The notes beneath the pieces were generated by a model. The model searched no databases. It saw nothing but the letters and a program-made list of their open reading frames with translations, and was not told where the DNA came from. Positions 1-12,890 of a stretch of 64,000 nt of DNA are shown piece by piece. The translations under genes and the position numbers were made by a program. Positions within the stretch are counted from its first letter, which is position 1; every line of letters begins with the position of its first letter. The stretch covers positions 493,785-557,784 of the forward strand of contig CAJJDP010000024.1 of the NCBI GenBank assembly GCA_905182995.1, given 5' to 3'. This DNA comes from Paramecium octaurelia. Lineage: Eukaryota; Ciliophora; Oligohymenophorea; Peniculida; Parameciidae.

Positions 1-28
1 CCCTAGAGGTATGCTAGATTTTAATCCA

Positions 29-112
29 TCACCTTATATATTATTGAGATTAAATTTGTCCTTTTCTTCCTATTTATTATTATTATTGCTAATATTATTG
101 TTATTATTGTTG

Positions 113-165
<53 letters not shown>

Positions 166-178
166 GTTATTATTATTA

Positions 179-218
<40 letters not shown>

Positions 219-2572
219 GGATAAGGTTATAAATGCTTTTCAGGATGCAACTAGTTAACTTCTTAATATTAATGGGAATATTAAGATGAAATATCTGATT
301 ATTTAAATTACTTCTAAAATTATTAAGCTTATGAATTTGCTGTAGGGGATTAGAAAGGAGATATTTTGATTGGTTATATGTTTGCTAACTATTATTAATG
401 AGGAGATAAATTTGGATTATCCTTTTTACCTAGAGCATTAAAAAATACGCTAGAGGCAAAGACAGTTGGGTCCAAAGGACGCTTTTATTTTCCTTGAATA
501 AAGTCTTACAATTTAATGATTTCTTATTCAAATAACTTTTACTCCCTTTATATGTCCATTACTTTTCTTTAGTATTAATCTATTAATATTTAATTCTACA
601 TTTCTATTTATTATAATCTAAGTTTCTCTTCTAATATCTATCTAACCAAATCAATTTCCTATCTATTTTGTTGGAGCTACATCAAGTATTATTAATGAAC
701 CATAACAGCTTGTGGATGATGTGCGTTTTGATCATTGAAAAGTACTTATTAATATTGTTATATATTATCCTATAGATGAAATTGATTATAAACATTCATC
801 AAAGGTGACATAGGAGGATGACAACGATTATGCTAATAAGGTGTTTATTGAACATGTTACTATAGCTAGGGATATTATTAATATTGAGGCTATTACATTT
901 ATGGTTGCATATATTATAGTTATTATTGTTATTGCTGTTATTGTTATTATTGTTATTATTATTAATGCCTTTGATCTTAAACAGATGATAATTATTCTCT
1001 TTATAAATCGCTTTCTGGAGATAAAATCTGCAATGCAGATTTTTTAATAATATCTTATTGAGGGTGCTCATTTTATATATTCTACTTTCCTCTCCTTCCT
1101 ACCTCCTTTTATTAAGCTTACTAATCAAATTATTCAACTTACTTTTATTTAACCTATTCTTCCTATCTTTTTTTCTCAAGCATAACTTATTACTAAAATT
1201 ATTATTATTCTAATTCGTCCCTTCTTCTATTTTCCTCATCCTCTTCCTTTTTCTTTCTTTTTTTTTCCTCCATTTATCTTTTTAATTCTTCTGCATATTG
1301 TTCCTTTATAGCTTATTTCTGTGGATCTTCAGGTTATCCACTAGTGAATCTTCTTTACAGGAATCTTCCTTTTGACTAATCATCAGTAGGTGCAGATTAT
1401 GGTGGCTGATAATAATTAGGAGATTGAGGAGGAGGATTATTTCTATAATCATATTCCTATGGAAAATCAAAGACGTTTGTTGGATTACTGGCTGGCCTTT
1501 TGGCAAAATCTTGTTGATTTTTTAATTGCTATTATTCCATTTCTCTATTTTTTTTTTCCTAAATTTAGCGATCAAGTTCCTCTCTATACTTCATTCTTTG
1601 CAATGCAGCATTATCCTAATTTTATTATTATTACTATTATGATCTCCAACCTTACTATGATTAGGGCTACCCAAATTTTGAAAAGAAATCTACTTCTGCT
1701 TAAGGTTATCTTTAACTTTATTGTGAATGTGGTTTGTATTATTATTATTAATTTTATTATTATTGTTATTATTAGTACTAAAGATTTTACTATTACTAAT
1801 ATTATTACAATCCCTATTAGTTTTAAATTTGCTATTAATTTTATTAACCTTTCTAACTAATCTACATATCTAATTATTCCTTATATTTTCTTTTTTTTTC
1901 CCTTTCTTATTCTGCTGCCTCATTAATTTTATTTTTCTAATAATTACTATTATTATTCATTTAGGGTGATGGTTAATAACGTGGCTCATAACTTTACTTG
2001 TCTTATTATTTGTATGAATCATTCTTAATTTAATTATTAAGTTACGACTATTATATTTATCTTCCCCCATAGACTTGATCAGGATAATAATTGGCAACCG
2101 GCTATTACTAATGATGGTAATTGTTATTTTGCTGATTTGAAACAACTTATTACTTATCTAACCAATCTGCATTTTAATTATTATTTATCTGATTCAAATT
2201 TTGTAAAAGCTTTTATTCTAATTAAACAGGCAATCTTTCTTTTTCTTACTCATAAGCACTTCCTAAACCATTCTTTCTTCTCAATCTTTCCTCTTCTCTC
2301 AATTTAATTCTAGCAGCACGTTCTTACTCAGCTTTAGATTACTGTGGAATAACATCCTGATATTCTGCATATACCTTATTTCTAAATGATTCAACATCTT
2401 GTCCTGCATACTCTAATTATTTTAAATTTTCTTCTTTTTCTTGTAGTTGCTGCATTCTTAATTCTCTCTTTTTATTTTCTGCTTACATTTGAAGTTCCAT
2501 TTTCAATTAATCCTCGCTGATTTAAGGATTTTACTATCTTTCATTTCTAGTTCTTGGAGGTCTTCCAATCAT
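29..2572 (-). CDS. Gln-rich coiled-coil protein, CSPP1-like
   Basis: Read with TAA/TAG as Gln, the minus strand is open from an ATG at 2572 to TGA at 29-31, giving 847 aa without introns. The protein alternates charged coiled-coil stretches with Gln runs. Twice it carries a short motif of the type YREELDRQIQEKK and YAEELKRQMEEKKRK, the pattern repeated in CSPP1 (centrosome and spindle-pole associated protein), which acts at the ciliary tip and on basal-body microtubules. A third related stretch lies near the N terminus (EREKKRKYKEQLDMQI). The C terminus is an uninterrupted Gln tract written mostly as TAA (about 77-220) and a short tail. A ciliary or basal-body role is an inference from these motifs; low-complexity composition weakens the homology. 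The next gene ends 61 bp upstream. Confidence 0.6.
77..222 (-). repeat. polyglutamine tract (TAA/CAA trinucleotide run)
   Basis: A (TTA)n run, interrupted by TTG, on the plus strand. On the minus strand, in the frame of the surrounding gene, it reads TAA/CAA, an almost pure Gln stretch of about 48 residues at the C terminus of the CSPP1-like protein. In the standard code this looks like poly-Leu on the plus strand, which is a shadow. Confidence 0.85.
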
Positions 2573-2633
2573 AATCGTTAATAAAATAAAAAAAATAGTT
2601 AAATTATTCTAAATAATGTGAAATTATTTTATA

Positions 2634-5600
2634 TCAAGCAAAACCAAAACCTTCTTTTCCTTCCATAATTGCCAGCTCCAATTTCTCCTTTAAAATCTAT
2701 CTAGCTGGATAATCAGGTAAGTCTAATTAATTAAAGCTAAATAATATGGAATTCACATTTACCATGTGTGTGATGTAGGTAATTCAAAATTGACATAAGG
2801 TTTTTTATGTATTTATATTTTTTAAGGGCCATGCATTCCTTTTAATTCTTTGAATCCTCCTAAAGGAACTTTTGAAGTGCCTAAATAATGATAAATTTAA
2901 GGAATACCTGTAACAAATTATAAGAATGCTGCTCTTTTACTTTTATCGAAACTTTCCAACAACTCCCACAACCATTAAATTACTTTATCTCCTTTATCAT
3001 AACCATGATATTCGATGTTTTCCTTCATGTCCTCAACTAAAATAATCAATTTTATAATTCTTACGATCAATGTCAGGTAAACCACACAACATTAGTTCCA
3101 TTTCCTTCCATTCAAAAATGCTTACTAATGATTATGGTATCAATTCATGGAATCCATTCAAAAATGCTTCAATCTAATCTTTAATTTCTTTAGCCATCTT
3201 TTAATAACAGTAAATCTGAACATACTCTAATTTATTCTCTTCAGTAACTAATTTAGTTTTTCCTCCTTCAATTAATTCTCTTTCTTCTAGTTTACCAAAA
3301 TGATCAACATTATATGTCCAATAGATTCCCCAATCTGTAACATTTTCTTCCAAAATTTTCTTCATACTATTATATTCATTTAAATCTATGTCCTCCATAT
3401 CATGAATTGTTAACTTCTAACCCAAAATATGTTTATAAAAGGAACGTGTGAAATATGTGTCCAATAATTATCCATCATATAATGCTTTACCTACAATTCT
3501 TCCAATGAATTTAAAATATTTAACATGGTCTGGATTAACGTGAGATTTATTGCTTGGTTAAAACATTTGCCCATTTAATGATGGAGTAAAGAGAGCATAA
3601 TTTGGATTGAAAATCTCTTTTGAAAGCATCAAAAACCATTCTCTAGTAACACCACCTGCATCAACTCCTTCTTCTCCATCGAATTCCACATGTAATTTAC
3701 CCTTCAATTCTTCTGGCTTTAATTTACTTATGCGATGATATGAATCCATGAATATGTCCTTTCTTCTACATCTTAAATTGATATTTCCATAATGATGTCT
3801 ATTGTTCTGCATTTTCAATAGTTTCAACTCCATCTTGAAATACTTCTGTTTATTATCAAAATCTACAATTCTAGGATTCTTAAATATTATAACTCCTAAA
3901 GTATCATTAACCAATTTCCCTTTCTCTCTCAATTCTTATAATCTCTCTCTAATCATCATATTCAACAAAACCTTTCCACTCTCACAAATCTATTAAAATA
4001 ATTCATCATGTAATTATTGTTCTTAAACCTCTTATTATTATCCTTCCATACTCGCAATCTTTGTTGGTTCTCTTTAAATATTTTTATTCTTTCTAATAGG
4101 ATTGACTAATTAATAAATAATGAAAAAGCATTCCAAATATGGAGATATTTTAGTACTTAATTTTGCTAACTTTTATTATGGTATGTCTTGTAAGAGTTTA
4201 ATCAAATTTCTCCACAATTAAATTAAACCTTAATCTTCCAATAATTCCTTAAAATTGCTTCTTGTATCTTATTAGTCATTATTCTCCCCTATTTTATCAT
4301 TCATTTCTCTAACAAACTAAAATACATTGATCAGAGCTTTATCTGCCGTAAAGATCTCATCATATTAGCATTACTTGTCAAAATTATTATTTATCTCTCT
4401 TGTTATTCTTTAAATAAATTCCTTTATGTATTTGATAATTAACTGTTGGTTTTCTTTATTATTACTAAGATTTAAAATAATATGAGAGAAGTTTTTAACA
4501 CTTCTATTCATATTTTATAACAATATAGTGCAAACACATTCCACTGATCTTGAATCTAAATTTAATTAATCCTATTTAAAGTCCTTCTACTTTGTTGTTA
4601 TATTTGAAATTGCTTAAATCAATAACTCTTGATGATCACCTTTAAACAAAGGTAATAGCTATATTAATTACAACAATGGAAGGTCTTAACTACCTTCTGA
4701 CATTTTGGCTATGGATGACAATTAACCTTATTTCTTTGTTTCAAAGAAGTATTTTATTGATGGTCCCTACAATTTTGAAATTAAATAAAGGATCTTTAAC
4801 GACACTATCTCATAGATCTTGCTTTAATCTCTTAATAAACCATTTCTTCTTATTAATACTTATGGAGGGAATTCACCTTAATCTGTTCTCTGATTTCGAT
4901 TCTTAAGAATGAAAAATAGAGTGTCAATCAATTTATATTCCACATTTGGATTGTTTGTCAAAGCTATGAATAAGTTTATTGGGAAATTAACAAAACTATG
5001 GGATTCAACGTAAAGTAATCTCAATAAAGATTCAGCAAATTCATCATCCACATTTCCCAATTTCTATACTAAATGTCTTTAAGTTTGAAGTAAGTTTTTC
5101 AAGTTCAAAGATTTTTGGTTCTCCTTTCTTTGTAATTGTGGTTGTGGGTTGAGATTACGTTGGAGTTATTACTAAGGATCGATCTAATAGTACAATTATC
5201 TTTCTGTCTATTCAATTGCCCTTTAATCAGCTCTATCTCTTATATAAGTAGCTTCCTATCTTAGATCTTAAGGCAGATTTCGCACTTATTCAGCACTAAT
5301 TTATAAATACATTTCCTCTCTATCATCATAAGGAGTTTAATTTATTAAAGCAATCAATTAATCTAGGTCTGAAAGTTATTATGGTTAATTTTAAGTTGGT
5401 TGTACATATTATTAGTAAATTTCTCTTCTAATTTCTGGAGGTAACGATTATAAGAATTATGGGTCTATTCCTTCGATATCATTTATTTCTTTATTTTCTG
5501 GAATGTTGGAAATAATATCAACCATCATATCTTCCTATAAATCTTCAAATACTGATGGATCTATGTTGTTATTTGTTAAATCATCGAAAGTTCTACCAAC

Positions 5601-8600
5601 CCTTTATAAGAAGCTGAAGGTGTTGGGATAAAGTTATTCTAAATTTAACTATTATTCTTATTAAATATTTTAATTAGATTATTCTACTTTTTAAGGTTAA
5701 TCTTCTGTTTGCATTTATTGTTATTATTATGGTTATTATTAATCTTATTTTTTTCCTTATTATTAGGATTCTTAACTTGAAGCTTCTATTTACATAACTT
5801 CTGAGCTGGTTTTAGGAATAACAACTTGCTGCTCTTCAACTTGAATTTATTGTTAATTTTGCAATTATTCTTATTATTACTATTACTATTATTATTACTG
5901 TGATTATTGCGATTATTATTGTAGTAAATTCATAAATTATTATTATATTTAATCTTGTAAGTTTTGTAAATCTTAAACTTACTGATGTAAGGAAGCAGAG
6001 TGTTGTTATTATTATTATTACTATTATTATTATTGTTATTACTATTATTATTATTATTGCTATTATTATTACTATTATTATTATTACTATTATAATTATT
6101 ATGGTTATTATAAACTTTATGAGATTTAATTCCAATTAAATAATCGAATAAATTATGCTTCTCTGCTATGATTATATTCCTGCTATTAGTGTTATTAAAA
6201 TAAATTAGCTTATGGTTGAATTTGTTATTGTAGTTATTATTCAAGTTATAATTCTTCTCTTCTATTTCGAAATGTTGATCTGTATCTATCTTATCTAATC
6301 TAATCAATTCTTTCTTGTCTGTCAATCTGATCAAATCTTGCTGCTTAAAACCTATTAAAAATTCTATCATTTTAGTCAATTCTAAAGATCTCATTACCCC
6401 ATCTATTATCTCTGAATAGTGGTTGCATTCTCAATTCTTATCCATATGATCTTTCATCTAATTAGAATGATTTAGCTACGAATTGTGTCAATTCTGTCCA
6501 CCAATTAATTGGCTAGGAATCTTCTGGGGAGTTCATTTTGGGTAATGAATAGACTAGTTTATCTAAGACCTTCACAAATTACTATGGGAATTGAATTCCA
6601 ATTAATTGAATAATAGATTTGGTCATTTTAGCAAATGCCTAATCTTCTCTACTAGTAAGGTGATGGAATTGTTTAGTGACTTCAATATTTTCTTCTGAAA
6701 TTTCATCATCATTATGCTCTTCTTATTCAAATCCTTCATTTTCTTCATCAATAACTCCATCTTCTTAATCTTCTTCATGTTCTTCTTCATCCTCTTAATC
6801 CATGTCTTCTTCACCATCACTCTAAATTTCACTATTTGAGGCATTTTCTTCTTCCTGTTCATCTTGTTCATCCTACTCGCTTCCTTCCTCTTCCTCTTGT
6901 TAATCGTTATCTTCATCTTCATCCTCTTCATCAGTCCAACTAGATGAAGAATTCTAAGCTTCTTCTGGTTCTATCTGATTATTTCCACTTTAACTAGATC
7001 CCCAACTGTTTTCCTCTTCTTCCAGATCCTCTGGAGCGGATTCATGAGAATTATGAGAGTCTCCACTTTATTCACTATGCATATCATTATCATCATATTC
7101 CAATTCTAACATACCATCATCTTCTTCAATATTGGCAATTAATTCTACATTCACAAGTCGATTTCTTCTTCTAAAAGGAGATAAGATCTATTAAAATTCC
7201 AACTCTTCATGTTATTGATTTGAGTTTAATTCTTCTAGGAATGAAATTGGTAATAGAGGCCATTTTTAGAAATATTTGATTGAATCTTGATATAAAATAC
7301 TCTTATTTGGTACCAATTGCGAATTGATCTCTTCTGGCAACAACTATCCTATCATGCCTTGCAATTGAAAATGATCTCCATGTTATTCTAATTGTTATTT
7401 AGAAATTACAAGAGGAGCAGGTTTATAAAATAAGAGATAAATAGCCATATTGAATAATACTGCTAAGGTTTCTGTTATAAATTGCAATTCCTTTTCATAA
7501 ATGTAATATGAGTTCAACTCAAAGTTCTTCATTCCATCCATATACAATTTTATAAAGTTGAAAGAGTTTGTGGTGTCATGGATATTTCTATAACAAATCT
7601 TTGCCACTGACTTTATCTATAGTAGGCGTATCAAAGTATATGAATATTAACAAACAATAGAATCAAAGTTTTTAATTCTTTTTTCAATGCCCTCATATAA
7701 TTCACTCACAATTTTTCTCCTTGTTTCATTTGAAAATGGAACAATAACATTATTGGCCATCTAATACAATAAGACATTGTCCAAACACAATTCAAATAGA
7801 AGATTCTTTGCAGGAGTCATAATTCTAGTAATAAGAGTTAGAAACGAGATTTTTCTCGGAAACTCCAAATCTTAGTAGTCTGTACTTAATTATTTTTAAT
7901 AAGGCTTCAAAAATTTACTACAATTAACTCTCACTATCTTTGGTATTAGGACAGGATATCTTCGAATCAATATTTACAATACTTAAGTTATAGTATACCA
8001 ATGATATTGATATTATTCATTTTCGAAAAATGAACTTATCATCTATTGTATTAATGATTTAATTAGGATTTATGCTTCTTAAGTATGTTAGAAGTTGGAT
8101 TGTAATTGTAGTTTATCTTCACTTTTTTTTTTTTTTGAGATTTATTTGCTTTTTTTAGCAGTTTCTGGTTCCTTATGCTTTTAAAAACTAGTAGGTTAAA
8201 CACAATCGAAAGTGTGTAATGAACAACCTTTCCTAAGATTCAAATACTTAACTCCTTCAATAGTTTCTCCATCTTCAAATAAATGAGACATAACCTCTTT
8301 GAACTCATCCGCATAAAAGGCTTAAGTTTAAATGGCCTATAAAGCTGGATGATTAGAAGCAATCTTAATATCATTTGTTAAGGGAATATTATAATAAATG
8401 GGTTAGAAGCAAATAGGGTAATGAGGTTAATGTTGTTGCTAAACCTAAGATTAAGGTTGCTATTGTTGTTTATTAATGTTCTCAATCTCCTTATTATATT
8501 CTTGATTATAGAGAATCTTTTTAATTTTAGCTTCAATCTGTGCAATCACCAAGCTCTTGTCATGAACAATTGAAAGTGCTAGTTTAGTCAATGGAAACAT

Positions 8601-11600
8601 GTGATTTTAGGAATCACCTTTTATCCTCATCAAGTATTCTAATCCTCTCATTTGAGAGACAAACTTTGAGACATTTTCCTTGTTTACTTGGAATGCTCTC
8701 ACAAGAATTTCTATGCAAATTTTTGAGGTAGTATGATTTTAAACTTTTCCTTTTAAAATGTTGATTACTCCCAAAAGGATATCATTTACTGTGTCATGAT
8801 GATTCTTTTTCTTCTTTTGATCATCAGTAATAAATAGAGTTAAAATTGCTAATATGTGATTTATGGCTTTAAGACTGAGATCATCTTGGTATTTCATTAA
8901 TTCCTATGCCAATTTCATCAATTCAGGTACGATGCCTTCATATTCTTCAACAAGGTTTTTTTATTTGTAAATGTAATGCAAAATTGTGATGATGACCTTC
9001 ATATTGTCAGTTTAAGGTTGTTTGATTTCAAGTTCGCAATCCTTAAATTTAAGTTGTAATTTCAATTATTCATAGACAACCTATTTTAAGCATTTTAATA
9101 ATGAAGGCATAACTTATCCTTCCAACAATTAGAAGATGCTTTCCTCAAATCTACTAAATGATAGCATGTTTGTTTAGATAAATTCTTTAAGAGTCTTGTA
9201 TTTGGCCCAAATTTATTGTGTAACTTCTTCTAAAGAAGGTTCATTCTTTTGAATTTCCATAATTCTCACTCTTTATTCTTCAATCATATCAAAATTTTCT
9301 TAAATCCATTCAATAAGCCTAGTCACATCATAAATATCATTATTTTGAAGTGCTATTGTAATCTGATCTTCTTGATAACCCATGTCTCTAAGTTTTGTTC
9401 TCACTTCATTTGGATCTTATTATAGTATATCGATTTCACCTCCATTTTCATCCCTGAAAATTTAATAAGTCTTTTAGAAGAAGTTATCCTTGTCTTTTTA
9501 GAGAATATCTTGTAAGAATTAAGGACGGAAAATAAAAAGTACCTTATTGAATAACTACTCTTAAACTGCATAAATGGGATCAGCTGATAAACACTATGTA
9601 ATGGTTAGGAGATTTTAAATTTCTTCGATTTATTTAGGAATCAACATATATCCTTATATCTTTTTGTTCATATCTATTTTATTCAGATAAATCAATTTAA
9701 TGATATTTGCATACTACCAGCCCAACAAATCGATAGATTCAACATTATTCTTCTAACCCACCAATTAAATAAATTAACTAATACCAGATTTGAGATTGTC
9801 AAGAAATTCAGAGTTTATTAACAGACTCAAAAAATCTGGGTGCAAATTCTGGAAATCTGCATACTTTCTACCTTCAACAAGGTTATTTAATAAATCATTA
9901 ATTAGATAAGAATGCAATTAAATTACTTAGATATTTTCATTCTTTAAATTTTAACTTAATTAACAAAACAAATTACTCAGTGGTTGTAATTCATTATTGA
10001 TTCTTCTCATTAATCTATACGAATTGATAATTATAACTTTTAGTAATTAAATATATTAGTAGAAAACAGATTTTTTGAAAACTTACTCTATTTTCTAATC
10101 CTCGGTATATTTGATAGATCTAATTAAAATTAAAAACAATGAACAACTCTTAGTCAATAATTTTCCTATTTCCTATTATTCATATCTGATTTAACCGTTC
10201 ATCAAATAGTGTTTTAGAACTTCCATCAATGACTCAATTTGAGAATAGTAGGACACAAATTCTAATTTTTATTACAATTAATCCAAAGGACATGCTAAAA
10301 AGAATTTCTCAGAGTTATAGTATGATTCATCAATTAAAATGTTTGTTTTTTCAAAGGGACAACCCAATTTACCTTCCAAATTAGAAATGGAGGCAAGTAC
10401 CTTAGATAATGCTTTAAATGGGTTATCAAATTCATCTAGCTAAGCAAATAATCTAAACACTTTGGTTAAGTCAATTTTAAAATCAAAAGTAGGAAATTCA
10501 AAGAATAATAATAATTTCTCAAAGAATCCTTTTGCATTCATTTCAGATTATTAGGATGGATGTAAATTATGAATCATTTTGAAAGTTAGTATGGATAGGT
10601 TTGAGATTTTAGTAATAATTTCATAATATTATTAATATGTGTCTTCTTTCAAATTGTTTTTCTTTTCATTCAAATAATTATAAAGTTCTTCCAATCCTAT
10701 GTTGAGTATGTTTATGACTTAAGGTCCAACTTTATCAATTTTTTGTAGATACTTAGCAATGTTCTATCCAACAGATGTTAATAGTTCCTTAGGCGCATTA
10801 GATTGTATTAAACTGAAATTAAGAATTTTTTGCATGAATTCTAAGCCAAAAGTATTAAATTGATCATATCCTTCCTCCTTCAATGAAACATTAAAATAGA
10901 ACTAAAATATAGCATTAACCATTTTATTGTTAATTTATGTGTAATTTAGACTCTAAATGATTAAGTTTAATTATTGTGGTAATTGAGAGTCAATCAATCT
11001 ACCAATAAGTGTAGGAACCTCATTTGCAAGATGTGAAATCAAAATGAGTGTTTATTGAATAATAAGGGTGTACTTACTGTCTTAAAGTAAACTTTAAAGT
11101 TTCTTAATGATCTGAGTTTCTGATACTTTTCTGGCAATAGTAGGTGCATTAGCTCTATTATATCTTCTTCCAAGATCGTCTTTGAAATGTTCATTGATAC
11201 TCTATATAGCAAATGAAATGATAGAATCAGTTTCATCAAAAGTAACATGTTGATACCCTTAATCTGTAGGTTTGATTAGATTGGGTCCAATGGTAATTAG
11301 ATTTTCGACTACTTTAATTAGATCATTAAATATTTTAAGGTCTCTTTGTAGATCTTCTTTTCTGGACAACCTTCCCAGCATTCCAATAGCTGCTTTCAGA
11401 ATTTCAGGTGGCAAAAGCAATTTATTATCTTAAATAAGCAGTGTTCTAATTAAAGCTTAGGATGATCCTAATGCTATATTGCTTCGACTTAATAATAACA
11501 CTCCAGATTCTGAGGAGAACAATTTAAATATGCCACAAGCAACTTCTTCATCCCTAGCGCATTATTCATTTAATAGTTATCCATTATATTTTAATGGGTA

Positions 11601-12872
11601 ACTGGATTCGATTTCAATTTGATGTGGTTGCATTGATAAAACATCATAAATCAATTGCAAAAAGGTTTCATCATAATTTTTGGCTGTATTTAATGCTATT
11701 TCATTATCCTACTATCTTTCTGCCACCAATATTTCATCCAAAGTTGATAAAATAGTTGTTAGTAATTTGGGTTACACGGTTTTCAATTAAAACAATTTAG
11801 CATAGATGGAGAAATATTGTTCGTATTCAATTTTCTCCATAAATACTTAATCTAATAGTAAAGCGCAATCGTGAGTTGAACAGAAAGCATCCAATAACAT
11901 GTTCATTTCAAGTGATAATATATGCATACCTAAAACCAATGTATTAGTTTCAATTTTATTTTAAGCCAAACCTCTATGAATGAGAATTCGATATTTAACT
12001 GCCTCTACCAATGGACTCAAAGGCATTTCCTGCTGTCCTAATGTTTTTTTAGCTAAAAGTAGAGCAGGAATAGAATGGTCGTCTTAAATGCTAAAGTTCT
12101 ATTTATATATTTAATAAACAAATTATACTTTAATTGATGTTTAATGCTGCAATTCTTTCTTGTGAATACCATTTTTACATAAATCTGCATATGACTCATC
12201 TAAAATAGTTGGCTCTATATATTCAAATTGCAATTATGGAAACTAAATTGGATTGTCTGTAATAGTTAAATAATTTGGATCATCATAATAATAATCGATC
12301 AATTCAAGTTTGGTTGATGAAAGAGCATTATTATGATCAAAGAGAAATCTATTCAAGTAAATCAATCTAGGGATGTTATCTCGTAATTATTAATTGCAGA
12401 TTTCTTTCTATTAAGGATTGTTTAGATTAATCGCTTAATCACAAATTTTTATCAGAATGTTCATAATGGTCTCATAATTTTGCAAACTGTCAGTATGCTC
12501 CACTATGCTTAATAGATGTTCTAATGAATTAAACAATTTTCTATTCATATTTTTTTAAATTATTACCTATAACACTCATACTCCATTAAACTATTAATGA
12601 GGTTTAACAACTATGAACAATCATGTCTGGAGTTCTATTATACTAGTTGAGCCATATTCTCTATATAGTCATCTAATTTATCCATTAATAAAGTCAATGA
12701 TCCCAAAGATAATTTGTGGATAACATTACTCTTGTCATTCACTAATTAAAGCAACTCTTCCAAGAAGTTGGGACTCACTAAGATGGATGCCAAGAGCTAA
12801 AATTAGGCGGAAAGAAATTACACGACGTTCGATTTCTTTAGGCTACTCAAGAGTATTAAGAGGTATTTTCAT
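2634..12872 (-). CDS. giant HECT E3 ubiquitin ligase, HUWE1/UPL1/Tom1 type
   Basis: This is a 3377-aa ubiquitin ligase. Four introns of 25, 26, 28 and 26 nt (12797-12821, 12541-12566, 3037-3064, 2737-2762) close the frame exactly. Order of parts: a long helical N-terminal region (the DUF908/DUF913 area of the family); a UBA domain near residues 1135-1175 (LRDMGYQEDQITIALQNND); a strongly acidic stretch near 1970; a poly-Gln tract near 2270; two ubiquitin-binding-type motifs near 2450 and 2515 (FLQSLPPEIRREI); and a HECT domain over the last 410 residues. HECT marks include FDGEEGVDAGGVTREWF and LMLCGLPDID. The catalytic Cys in PTSHTCFNQLDLP is about residue 3344; its codon is split TG|C by the last intron. 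The protein ends GFGFA, as HECT proteins do. It should transfer ubiquitin to nuclear or cytosolic substrates. Its start lies only 18 bp from the stop of the upstream gene. Confidence 0.95.
5860..6095 (-). repeat. polyglutamine tracts inside the HECT ligase
   Basis: TTA/CTA/TTG trinucleotide runs on the plus strand read TAA/TAG/CAA (Gln) on the minus strand in the frame of the HECT gene. Two Gln blocks are separated by a short ordinary segment near 5930-6000. They lie between the acidic region and the ubiquitin-binding motifs and probably form a flexible linker. Confidence 0.8.
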
Positions 12873-12890
12873 ATTTAAATTAATATAAAG

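Noticed and set aside
1-28. Telomere or chromosome end at the left edge
   Set aside because: The sequence starts ccctagagg with no CCCCAA/CCCAAA repeat array; the window is internal.
11-232. Poly-Leu ORF on the plus strand
   Set aside because: It is the complement of a poly-Gln tract (TAA/CAA) in the minus-strand CSPP1-like gene.
5836-6394. Poly-Ile and poly-Asn ORFs on the minus strand
   Set aside because: They are out-of-frame readings of the Gln tract in the HECT gene, whose frame is fixed by the domains on both sides.
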